This document shows positions 16,406-23,393 of a stretch of DNA of 44,007 nucleotides, in pieces (position 1 is the first letter of the stretch; every line of letters begins with the position of its first letter). The DNA is from Lachnospiraceae bacterium (GTDB taxonomy: Bacteria > Bacillota > Clostridia > Lachnospirales > Lachnospiraceae): the NCBI GenBank assembly GCA_017428105.1, contig JAFRRM010000013.1, positions 1 through 44,007 on the forward strand, read 5' to 3'. The position numbers and the translations under genes were made by a program. Under the pieces are notes generated by a model. That model was not told where the DNA came from. It searched no databases and was given only the letters and a program-made list of their open reading frames with translations.

Positions 16406-17596
16406 TTATAGATACCGGTTCACCAGAAGCATAAATTCATCGTCCGTCAGAGAACGCTTCACTTCCAACGCCTTCTGCTTCACATCCTGCAGGAGGGCCC
16501 GGATCCGGTCTTCTTCCAGAGAGATCCCTTTCGCCAGCAGCTTCGCTTCTATTGACTTTGCGCCGCTCTTTTTCCCAATCAGGATTTCCCTCTTGGCGCC
16601 GACAAGTTCCGGTGCATACGCTTCTGCGACGAAAGGCTCTTCCAGAACACCCGCAACGACCATACCGGATTCATGGCTGAAGGAATGTTTTCCGACGACC
16701 GGTTTATGATTCTGCAGCGGAGTATTGGAACGCTCCTCTACAAGCCGGGACACTTCAACCAGACGTGTCAGATCCACTCCGAGATCTTTCCCGTACAGCA
16801 TCTTCAAAGCCATAAGGGTCTCTTCTGTCGACGTGTTGCCGGAACGCTCCCCTATCCCATTAATCGTAGTTGATAGCACCTCGGCGCCGCCCAGTGCCCC
16901 TGCAAGAGTGCTCGCGACTGCAAGTCCAAAGTCGTTATGGCAATGGACTTCGAGCCAGACCTTGCTGCCGAGGATATCTTTGATCCGTCGCGCAATATAC
17001 CGGATCGCCTGAGGAGAAGCGGCACCGACAGTATCCACCAGCCTTACCCTGTCGATCGTACCGCACTTAACAGCTTCTTCCATGACACGATCCATAAAGG
17101 CCGGATCCGCACGTGTCGTGTCGTAAGGACTTAAGTTCACATATAAGCCTTTGTTTTTTGCGTATTCAGTCAATCTGCACATGTTGGCGATGTAGGTGTC
17201 ATCATCCCATTTCAGTTTGTATTTGCGCTGAAGGGTGCCAATGGGAAGACTGATCGTAACCCCCCAAACACCAATGTCTTTTGCCAGATCAAAATCAGCT
17301 TCCAATCCCCGGACACAAGCCGTAATCCTTGAAAAATGACAGGTATCGCTGATTTCCGCGATCGCATCGGCATCTTCCTTAGAATTACAGGGCATTCCGG
17401 CTTCTATTTCCGGAATACGCATTTCATTCAGGAGTTTTGCGATCTCAACTTTGTCTTCTTTTGTGAAAACAACGCCTGCCTGCTGTTCTCCGTCGCGAAG
17501 CGTGCAGTCACAAAGAGTAAGATTGTCATTAAAGTGAATATCGCTGACAACCTCCGGAAAATCATTAAACGGACTCAAGTAACTTGTTGGTTTCAT
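16406..17596 (-). CDS. 2-isopropylmalate/homocitrate synthase-family protein (HMGL-like), no regulatory domain
   Basis: TIM-barrel Claisen-condensation enzyme of 396 residues. Diagnostic motifs are LCDCTLRDGEQQAG (metal and catalytic Arg-Asp), EVHCHNDFGLAVAS (HxH metal ligands) and INGIGERSGNTSTEE. The LeuA allosteric C-terminal domain (about 130 residues) is absent, so the length fits homocitrate synthase (NifV), citramalate-type or similar enzymes that join acetyl-CoA to a 2-oxo acid. With no leucine-pathway genes beside it and the catabolic neighbours, it may condense a pathway 2-oxo acid with acetyl-CoA or act in reverse. AAAGGA precedes the ATG. It is the first gene of its operon. Confidence 0.85.
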   Translation of the reverse strand: MKPTSYLSPFNDFPEVVSDIHFNDNLTLCDCTLRDGEQQAGVVFTKEDKVEIAKLLNEMRIPEIEAGMPCNSKEDADAIAEISDTCHFSRITACVRGLEADFDLAKDIGVWGVTISLPIGTLQRKYKLKWDDDTYIANMCRLTEYAKNKGLYVNLSPYDTTRADPAFMDRVMEEAVKCGTIDRVRLVDTVGAASPQAIRYIARRIKDILGSKVWLEVHCHNDFGLAVASTLAGALGGAEVLSTTINGIGERSGNTSTEETLMALKMLYGKDLGVDLTRLVEVSRLVEERSNTPLQNHKPVVGKHSFSHESGMVVAGVLEEPFVAEAYAPELVGAKREILIGKKSGAKSIEAKLLAKGISLEEDRIRALLQDVKQKALEVKRSLTDDEFMLLVNRYL

Positions 17597-17776
17597 GTGA
17601 CCATCCTTTCTGTTTGTATTTCCTTAAATATACAGCGGCACGGGATATCAGTAAAATGAATTGTTTTCAGAAGGCTATAGCCGAGAGTAATACAAGATCA
17701 TCAAATTCTTGCATAAGAGGCGATAAGGTCCAAAATCATTGAAAAGACCGGCGGCGTGTGTTACGGGCTGACTGGC
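17597..17776. other. Intergenic leader at the right edge of the block
   Basis: About 180 AT-rich bases upstream of the LeuA-like gene. No near-consensus promoter or open frame is convincing. The stretch ends where similarity to the transferase 3' end begins, so it should contain the right boundary of the inserted block. Confidence 0.4.
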
Positions 17777-17871
17777 ACCGGTATTACGACTATTATCTGT
17801 ACAAAAAAACAGGACCATGACGGTCCCTTGACTCCGGAAAGCAAAAAGGGAGAGACGGCTGTCCGTCTCTC
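17777..17871 (+). repeat. Right copy of the duplicated transferase 3' end and terminator
   Basis: Direct repeat of 6454-6545. It includes the same stop context (TGACGGTCCCTTG) and GGAAAGCAAAAAGGGAGA. The right copy keeps an intact bidirectional terminator, so it more likely marks the original junction with the convergent GT2 gene. Confidence 0.85.
17779..17820 (+). pseudogene. 3'-end remnant of a PMT-like glycosyltransferase gene
   Basis: The codons read RYYDYYLYKKTGP and stop, identical in protein sequence to the end of the intact transferase at 6497. The six nucleotide differences are all synonymous. Upstream the similarity ends abruptly and no start or body of the gene is present. It is either the displaced original end of that gene or the last trace of a deleted paralogue. 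Confidence 0.75.
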
Positions 17872-17875
17872 TTTT
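17849..17875. terminator. Bidirectional terminator of the convergent transferase genes
   Basis: The 8-bp perfect stem AGAGACGG/CCGTCTCT has a short loop, followed by CTTTT on the plus strand and, read on the minus strand, by CCCTTTTTG. It serves the GT2 gene on the minus strand and would have served the transferase whose end lies just upstream. Confidence 0.75.
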
Positions 17876-17904
17876 CGATTGGGGCTTTTCCGTCGGGTCC
17901 TGAT

Positions 17905-18912
17905 CTATTCGTCCTTCCCGTCCGCAGTCTCTGCCGGCGCTTCTTCCGCGCCGCGCTCCCCCGTCCGCTCGCTGATGATATAGCGCGGGCGGTGCTTGCT
18001 TTCCAGATAGATCTTGCCGACGTATTCCCCGATGATCCCGAGCGAGAGCATCTGGATGCCGGTGGCGAAACAGATGATGGCGGTGGTGGAGGCCCAGCCG
18101 GGCACGGAATGGCCCGTGAAATGCGTGATGAGGATCCAGAGGATGCCGATCAGGCTGACCAGCGAGACGAAGAATCCCAGTGCGGTGATGATCCGGATCG
18201 GCCGGATGGACAGGCTCGTGATCCCATCCGCCGCCAGGCCCGCCATCTTGCTGAGCGGATAATGGCTCCGGCCCGCCAGCCGCTCCTGCCGCCTGTAATA
18301 CACGCAGGTGCTCGGGAAGCCCACCAGCGGGAACATGCCGCGCAGGTAGATGTTCACCTCCCGAAAATCCGCGAAGGCCTGCAGCACGCGCGCGGAGACC
18401 AGCCGGTAGTCCGCGTGGTTGTACACGCTTTCCACGCCCATGCGGTTCATGAGTTTGTAGAAGCGGGCGGCGGTGAAGCGCTTGAAAAAGCTGTCCGTTT
18501 CGCGGTCATTGCGCACGCCGTAGACGATCTCGGCGCCGCCGGCCCAGGCGTCTATCATCTCATCCATCGCGCCCACGTCGTCCTGGCCGTCGCAGTCGAG
18601 GGAGATCGTGATGTCGCAATGGTCCTTCGCCTCCATCAGGCCGGCCAGCACGGCGTTCTGATGGCCGCGGTTGCGGCTCTGCCGGATGCCGGCGACATGC
18701 GGGTCCTCCGCCGCGAAGCCTTTGATCAGGTCCCAGGTGCCGTCCCTGCTGCCGTCGTCCACAAAAAGGAGGCGGCTGGTGTCCGCGATCTTTCCGTCCG
18801 CGGTCAGCTGCCGCAGTTTGCCCAGGAAAAGCGGGGCCGTGACGGGGAGGACGGCGGCTTCGTTGTAGCAGGGGATGATGAGGATCAGTTTGGGGGTGTG
18901 TTCACGTGTCAT
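17905..18912 (-). CDS. Family 2 glycosyltransferase, polyprenyl-phosphate sugar synthase type (GtrB/DPM1-like)
   Basis: A 335-residue GT-A enzyme that transfers a sugar from a nucleotide donor to a polyprenyl phosphate on the inner membrane face. N-terminal LILIIPCYNEAAVLPV is the family start; FVDDGSRDGTWDLI and SLDCDGQDDVGAMDEMI carry the donor and metal-binding acids. Two C-terminal membrane helices (about LGFFVSLVSLIGILWILI and TAIICFATGIQMLSLGII) and the ending GEYVGKIYLESKHRP are standard for GtrB-like proteins. The start was chosen at MTREHTPKL (18912), after AAGGCGG; the longer frame is low-complexity. It probably supplies the lipid-linked sugar used by the PMT-like transferase at 4.9-6.5 kb. 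Confidence 0.92.
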   Translation of the reverse strand: MTREHTPKLILIIPCYNEAAVLPVTAPLFLGKLRQLTADGKIADTSRLLFVDDGSRDGTWDLIKGFAAEDPHVAGIRQSRNRGHQNAVLAGLMEAKDHCDITISLDCDGQDDVGAMDEMIDAWAGGAEIVYGVRNDRETDSFFKRFTAARFYKLMNRMGVESVYNHADYRLVSARVLQAFADFREVNIYLRGMFPLVGFPSTCVYYRRQERLAGRSHYPLSKMAGLAADGITSLSIRPIRIITALGFFVSLVSLIGILWILITHFTGHSVPGWASTTAIICFATGIQMLSLGIIGEYVGKIYLESKHRPRYIISERTGERGAEEAPAETADGKDE

Positions 18913-19022
18913 GACGGACCGCCTTGGGGAGAGAGGGCGGCCAATGGCCGCCCCTTCGGTTTGCGGGGGCCGACGGCCTCCCTTCGTTCTGCGGAAGCCA
19001 GCAGCCGCCCTATTGTGTGCCC

Positions 19023-19097
19023 CTGACAGGGGGGAGACGGTCCTTCTGCACCCCGGCTCCGGCCGGAGATCTGACAAAGGAACCGTCCCCTTGTCAG
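19023..19097 (-). repeat. REP-like palindromic repeat, opposite orientation
   Basis: 19071-19097 reads CTGACAAAGGAACCGTCCCC then TTGTCAG, the reverse complement of the 4.75-kb and 30.2-kb units. A degenerate partner beginning CTGACAGGGGGGAGACGG lies at 19023-19048, so the pair may form a larger hairpin structure between nfnB and the GT2 gene. Confidence 0.8.
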
Positions 19098-19104
19098 CTT
19101 TTGC

Positions 19105-20514
19105 TTATTTCTTGCTCAGGTATTCGTCGATCGCAGCCGCGGCCACCTTGCCGGCGCCCATGGCGGAAATGACGGTCGCGGCGCCGGTGACGGCGTCGCC
19201 GCCGGCGTAGACGCCTTCGCGGGAGGTCAGGCCGTCTTCATTCACGACGATGCCGCCGTGGCGGTTCACTTCCAGGCCCTTGGTGGTGTCCTTGATCAGC
19301 GGGTTGGGGGAGGTGCCGATGGCGATGACCACGGTGTCCGCCTCCAGCTCATACTCGGAGCCGGGGATCGGGACGGGACGGCGGCGGCCCTTCTCGTCGG
19401 GCTCGCCCAGTTCCATCTTGATCACGCGCATGCCGCGCACGAAGCCGTTGCGCTCATCGCGGGGGTTCTCCGGATTGTTGAAGCCCAGGATCTCCACCGG
19501 ATTCTGCAGCAGACGGAAGACGATGCCTTCCTCTTCCGCATGCTCCACTTCCTCACGCCGCGCGGGCAGCTCTTCCATGGAACGGCGGTAGACGATGGAG
19601 ACTTCCTCGGCGCCCAGACGCAGGGCCGTACGGGCCGCGTCCATCGCGACGTTGCCGCCGCCGACCACGATCACCTTGCCGCCCTTCATGATGGGCGTGC
19701 GCGGATCGTCCAGATAAGCCTTCATCAGGTTGCTGCGGGTCAGGAATTCATTGGCGGAATAGACGCCCTTGAAATGTTCGCCCGGGATGTTCATGAAGTT
19801 GGGCAGGCCGGCGCCGCTGCCGACGAAGACGGCTTCATAGCCGGCTTCAAACAGCTCGTCGATGGTCAGGGTCTTGCCGATGACCACGTTGGTGTTCACG
19901 TCCACGCCCAGCTCTTTGAGCGTTTCCACTTCCTTGGCCACGATGGCCTTGGGCAGACGGAACTCGGGAATGCCGTACACCAGCACGCCGCCGGCTTTGT
20001 GCAGCGCTTCAAAGATGCTGACGTGGTATCCCTTCTTGGCCAGGTCGCCGGCGCAGGTCAGACCGGAGGGACCGGCGCCCACGATCGCGACCTTGTGGCC
20101 GTTGGGGGCGGGAGCCTGTGCCTTCCCGGTAGCGTTGGCGTTGTGCCAGTCCGCAACATAGCGTTCCAGACGGCCGATGCCGACCGGCTCGAACTTGATG
20201 CCCATGGTACACTTGGATTCGCACTGGGTCTCCTGCGGACAGACGCGGCCGCAGACGGCAGGCAGGGAGGAGGTCTTATTGATCACCTGGTAGGCGCCTT
20301 CAAAATCCTCTTCCTTCACCTTCATGATGAAGCCGGGGATGTCGATGTTCACGGGGCAGCCGGCCACGCAGGGCTTGTTCTTGCAGTTTAAGCAGCGGGC
20401 CGCTTCATCCAGCGCCAGCTCGCGGGTATAGCCCAGGGCCACTTCGTTGAAATTGTGAGCCCGCACCTGGGGTTCCTGGCTGGGCATTGCGTTTTTCTTC
20501 GGATTTAATGCCAT
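19105..20514 (-). CDS. nfnB: NfnB subunit of NADH-dependent reduced ferredoxin:NADP+ oxidoreductase (GltD-like)
   Basis: Large subunit (469 residues) of the electron-bifurcating NfnAB complex, which couples reduced ferredoxin and NADH to NADP+ reduction. The N-terminal Cys motifs CLNCKNKPCVAGCPVNIDIP and CGRVCPQETQCESKC hold two 4Fe-4S clusters. VGAGPSGLTCAGDLAKKG binds FAD and VVVGGGNVAMDAARTALRLG binds NADPH. The start at MALNPKKNAMPSQ (20514) has TAAGGAGG in front; the longer frame runs into nfnA. Alone it resembles the glutamate synthase small chain, but the adjacent NfnA and the absence of a GltB large chain support NfnB. It lies 13 bases after nfnA. Confidence 0.92.
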   Translation of the reverse strand: MALNPKKNAMPSQEPQVRAHNFNEVALGYTRELALDEAARCLNCKNKPCVAGCPVNIDIPGFIMKVKEEDFEGAYQVINKTSSLPAVCGRVCPQETQCESKCTMGIKFEPVGIGRLERYVADWHNANATGKAQAPAPNGHKVAIVGAGPSGLTCAGDLAKKGYHVSIFEALHKAGGVLVYGIPEFRLPKAIVAKEVETLKELGVDVNTNVVIGKTLTIDELFEAGYEAVFVGSGAGLPNFMNIPGEHFKGVYSANEFLTRSNLMKAYLDDPRTPIMKGGKVIVVGGGNVAMDAARTALRLGAEEVSIVYRRSMEELPARREEVEHAEEEGIVFRLLQNPVEILGFNNPENPRDERNGFVRGMRVIKMELGEPDEKGRRRPVPIPGSEYELEADTVVIAIGTSPNPLIKDTTKGLEVNRHGGIVVNEDGLTSREGVYAGGDAVTGAATVISAMGAGKVAAAAIDEYLSKK

Positions 20515-20527
20515 CGTTTTTTCCTCC

Positions 20528-21376
20528 TTACGCCTGCTTGAACAGGTTGCAGGCCTCGTCGTAGGCGTGGCGCTCGTACGGGAAGTACATGCGGCCGCGG
20601 GACATGGCCTCGTCAAAGTCTACTTCATAACCGTCGAATTCGGGACCGTCGACGCAGGCGAACTTCGTGATCCGCTTGCCGTCCCGGACCAGCGTCAGGC
20701 GGCAGCCGCCGCACATGCCGGTGCCGTCGATCATGATCGGGTTCATGGAGACCCGGCAAGGCACGCCGAACGGCTTGCAGGTCAGCACGGTGAACTTCAT
20801 CATGACGCCGGGGCCGATGGCCAGGACCAGGTCGAATTTCTCGCCGGCTTCCAGCATCTCCTTGAGCGGCACGGTGACGTTGCCGTGGCGGCCGTAGGAG
20901 CCGTCGTCCGACATCACGATCAGCCGGTCGGAGCAAGCCTTGAATTCATCCTCGAGGATCAGCAGATCGATGCTGCGGAAACCGATGATGCTGGTCACTT
21001 CCGCGCCCAGACGGTGGAATTCCTCCGCAACGGGAAGCGCGATGGCGCATCCCACGCCGCCGCCGACGATGCAGACTTTCTTAATGCCTTCCGTCTCCGT
21101 GGGACGTCCCAGAGGGCCCACGAAATCGGCGATCTCTTCGCCTTCCTGCTTGTGGTTTAAGCGCAGGGTGGTCTCGCCGACGATCTGGAAGATGATCTTG
21201 ACCGTGCCTTCCTTGGGATCCGTGCCGGCGACGGTCAGCGGGATCCGCTCGCCTTCATCATCGACCCGAAGGATGATGAACTGCCCCGGCAGGGCCTTGT
21301 TCGCCACCAGGGGGGCCAGGATCTCCATCTGCGTCACCGTAGGATTCAGTTCTTTTTTCCTGACGATTTTGTACAT
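20528..21376 (-). CDS. nfnA: NfnA subunit of NADH-dependent reduced ferredoxin:NADP+ oxidoreductase
   Basis: Ferredoxin-NADP reductase/PyrK-like subunit of 282 residues, binding FAD, NAD(H) and one 2Fe-2S cluster. The N-terminal FAD barrel has PGQFIILRVDDEGERIPLTV; the nucleotide-binding half starts at KKVCIVGGGVGCAIALPVAE. The C-terminal cluster site is DGTGMCGGCRLTLV plus the later Cys in KFACVDGPEFDG, the usual closing motif. PyrK would sit in a pyrimidine operon; here the partner NfnB follows. AAAGGAG precedes the ATG. The complex balances the ferredoxin reduced by NifJ (33.3 kb) against NADPH demand. Confidence 0.93.
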   Translation of the reverse strand: MYKIVRKKELNPTVTQMEILAPLVANKALPGQFIILRVDDEGERIPLTVAGTDPKEGTVKIIFQIVGETTLRLNHKQEGEEIADFVGPLGRPTETEGIKKVCIVGGGVGCAIALPVAEEFHRLGAEVTSIIGFRSIDLLILEDEFKACSDRLIVMSDDGSYGRHGNVTVPLKEMLEAGEKFDLVLAIGPGVMMKFTVLTCKPFGVPCRVSMNPIMIDGTGMCGGCRLTLVRDGKRITKFACVDGPEFDGYEVDFDEAMSRGRMYFPYERHAYDEACNLFKQA

Positions 21377-21482
21377 GACTCGCTCCTTTATTGTATTTAT
21401 GCCATATGCGAAATTCTCTTTATGGCGGATTTACTTGTTCTTTTTCCCGCCCGCGGCGGGCTGTTCCGGGGGCGCCGCCCGG

Positions 21483-22223
21483 CTATGACATCAGCAGCCG
21501 CAGGCCGCCGAGCACGAGCAGGTGCGCCAGATAGATCCCGTAAAACGTATAGCGCGGCAGCCTCCTGCCCAACTGTCCATTATACAGATAGACAGGCAGA
21601 AAAGCAAGCAGGGAAAACAGCTGCAGCGTGTTGGTGCGCCAGACGACGCCCATGGTCAGCATCAGGAACGCCAGGAAGCTGTCGCTCTCCCGCATCTCCG
21701 TATGCCAGAAGTAAAACCCGACGACCAGCAGCACGCCGGGGGCGCGGAAATCCGTATGGGCGACGTGCGCCAGCGCCGCGCAGGCCGTCATCCAGAACAG
21801 GCCGGCCAGATACGCTGTGCGTCCCCAGACGTCCTTCCGGGCGGTCAGACGCCGGAAGCCCTCGATGGCCAGCAGCCCCAGCAGCAGCGTGAACAGCGTG
21901 TTCTGGTGGCCCCAGTAAAACAGCCGGCCCTCGCCCTTGAGGTCGTACGGGATCTCGCAGATCACGGCGAACGCGAACAGGCGCAGCATATACTTCCCGA
22001 CGTTCTTCGTCCTGACCGCCCCTTCCGCGATCAGGAACGCGAAGATGGGGAAGGCCAGCCGGCCGGCGTACCGCATCAGCATGTACAGCGGCCTGACGGA
22101 CGCGGTATGGAAGACGGGCAGCGCGTCGGCCGTATGGTCGATGAGCATACTGACCACCGCGATGATCTTGAGCTGCAGGTTATTCAGGCTGAACCGGCTG
22201 CGGAGCGACGACAGTACGTCCAT
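21483..22223 (-). CDS. TraX-like polytopic membrane protein
   Basis: A 246-residue membrane protein with about eight hydrophobic segments, matching the TraX family (named for the F-plasmid pilin acetylase but common on clostridial chromosomes). Family cues are QLKIIAVVSMLIDHTADALP near the N-terminus, MRYAGRLAFPIFAFLIAEG, and FAVICEIPYDL with a following GHQNTLFTLLLGLLAIEG. The conserved Asp-His near the first helix is the likely functional site. Acetylation of an envelope component is a guess by analogy with other integral-membrane acyltransferases. It lies four bases after the exonuclease gene, so the two are cotranscribed; no functional link is evident. Confidence 0.85.
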   Translation of the reverse strand: MDVLSSLRSRFSLNNLQLKIIAVVSMLIDHTADALPVFHTASVRPLYMLMRYAGRLAFPIFAFLIAEGAVRTKNVGKYMLRLFAFAVICEIPYDLKGEGRLFYWGHQNTLFTLLLGLLAIEGFRRLTARKDVWGRTAYLAGLFWMTACAALAHVAHTDFRAPGVLLVVGFYFWHTEMRESDSFLAFLMLTMGVVWRTNTLQLFSLLAFLPVYLYNGQLGRRLPRYTFYGIYLAHLLVLGGLRLLMS

Positions 22224-22226
22224 GGA

Positions 22227-23324
22227 TCATCCCTCTTTTTTGGGTCCCTTGGGGGACGTGTCCGGCTTCTTGGTGCGGCTGCGGCGGGCTTTCTGCTGCG
22301 AGATGCGGGCCTTGGCCTGCAGTTTCTTCTCTTCCGTCAGCGCGGCCTTTTTCGCCTTGCGGCGGGCCTTTTCCTTCTCGGCGCGCTTATGCCGGCGCTC
22401 CTGTGCCTGCTGCTTGCGCTCCTCGATGTCCTGCACGTCCTGCTCCGTGGCGGCCTTGATGGTCTTCACCACGTACACTTCCTCGCCCGGGCCCTTGCGC
22501 AGGCGGATCTTGCCCTTCACGGGCCCGTGTTTCGGGCACTCGCACAGGGCGTAGTACATCGTGCCGCCGGCGCCGGAGAACCAGTCGATCTTGATCTCCA
22601 GCGGCTTGCCGCAGCGGTTGCAGCGCAGGTCCGTGACGGAGGCCTCCTTCATGGCCGCGTCCTTGTCCGGGTACAGCATGGAGACGAACTTGGAGTAGGT
22701 CTTGAAGTTCAGGGTGAATTCTTCCTCTTTCTTCTCCGGAAGCCGGTAATAATCCACCGATTTATAGCCGAGCAGCGGCTTGATGCCCTCCATCTTCTGC
22801 ATGATCTGCGCCGTGTACCAGGCGTCGTCGAAGGCGGCGTGGAAGGGGCGGTCCTGCGGGATCTCCATCGCTTCCACCGCCTCGTGCAGGGCGGGCCGCT
22901 TTTTCCCGTCCAGATAGCCCAGGCTGTAGATCTTCTGCAGGTCGATGTACAGGAAGGGCTGCGGGAAGCGGTGCTCGATGTGGTAATATTCCAGGTTGCG
23001 CTGCAGTTCGAACAGGTCCGACGGCCCCCAGGTCACGAAGACCGGATTGCGGCCGCACCACTTGAGGAAGCTTTTGGCCACCGGCGTGAAGGTGCGGGAA
23101 TCCTTCAGGTCCTTCATGTCCATATGGACCACTTTCTGCGTGTAGCGGTTCATGCGGGTGTAAACCAGGGGTTTGATGGTCTCGTGGAATTCGTCCACCA
23201 TTTTGCGGCGGCCGTTCAGCTTGACGGCGCCGATCTCCAGGATCTCGAACGGAATTTTGGGGTTCTCCCGGAACCGGCCTCCCGGAGACTGGTTCCATTC
23301 CAGGTCAAATACGATATAGTTCAT
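22227..23324 (-). CDS. DEDDh-type 3'-5' exonuclease with basic C-terminal tail
   Basis: Exonuclease of 365 residues related to the KapD/ERI-1-like group. Exo I is YIVFDLEWNQ (Asp and Glu metal ligands) with ILEIGAVKLN after it; Exo II is WGPSDLFELQRN; Exo III is HAAFDDAWYTAQIM, giving the His and last Asp of DEDDh. A middle region has two CxxC-like pairs (RCNRCGKP and ALCECPKHG), suggesting a small zinc ribbon at about residues 235-275. The last 85 or so residues are very rich in Lys, Arg, Ala and Gln and are predicted helical, a likely nucleic-acid-binding tail. RNA trimming is plausible but unproven. The zinc ribbon plus tail is longer than the plain KapD layout. Confidence 0.85.
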   Translation of the reverse strand: MNYIVFDLEWNQSPGGRFRENPKIPFEILEIGAVKLNGRRKMVDEFHETIKPLVYTRMNRYTQKVVHMDMKDLKDSRTFTPVAKSFLKWCGRNPVFVTWGPSDLFELQRNLEYYHIEHRFPQPFLYIDLQKIYSLGYLDGKKRPALHEAVEAMEIPQDRPFHAAFDDAWYTAQIMQKMEGIKPLLGYKSVDYYRLPEKKEEEFTLNFKTYSKFVSMLYPDKDAAMKEASVTDLRCNRCGKPLEIKIDWFSGAGGTMYYALCECPKHGPVKGKIRLRKGPGEEVYVVKTIKAATEQDVQDIEERKQQAQERRHKRAEKEKARRKAKKAALTEEKKLQAKARISQQKARRSRTKKPDTSPKGPKKEG

Positions 23325-23393
23325 GAAATATGTTCTTTCCAGGGCAGACGGGGGCTGCCCCTGCGGTTTTAGGGGCCTGCGCCCCTGCGGATT

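Larger units (their letters stand above)
6546..17776. other. Putative genomic island: catabolic gene block bounded by direct repeats
   Basis: Eleven genes form a coherent catabolic set (TRAP transporter, LysR regulator, seven enzymes, one flavoprotein). By eye the base composition is clearly more AT-rich than the flanks, and the many overlapping antisense reading frames typical of the GC-rich flanks become short. The block sits exactly between two copies of the 3' end of the transferase gene. No integrase, transposase or tRNA is visible inside, so the transfer mechanism is unknown. The boundaries come from where the direct repeats stop matching. Confidence 0.65.

Noticed and set aside
6546..17776. 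Integrase or transposase inside the catabolic block
   Set aside because: Every reading frame of reasonable length is accounted for by metabolic, transport or regulatory genes; no recombinase motif was found, so I do not call it an integrative element outright.
17756..17983. Open frame of 75 residues across the right repeat
   Set aside because: It reads the remnant in a different frame from the conserved RYYDYYLYKKTGP ending and runs through a terminator.
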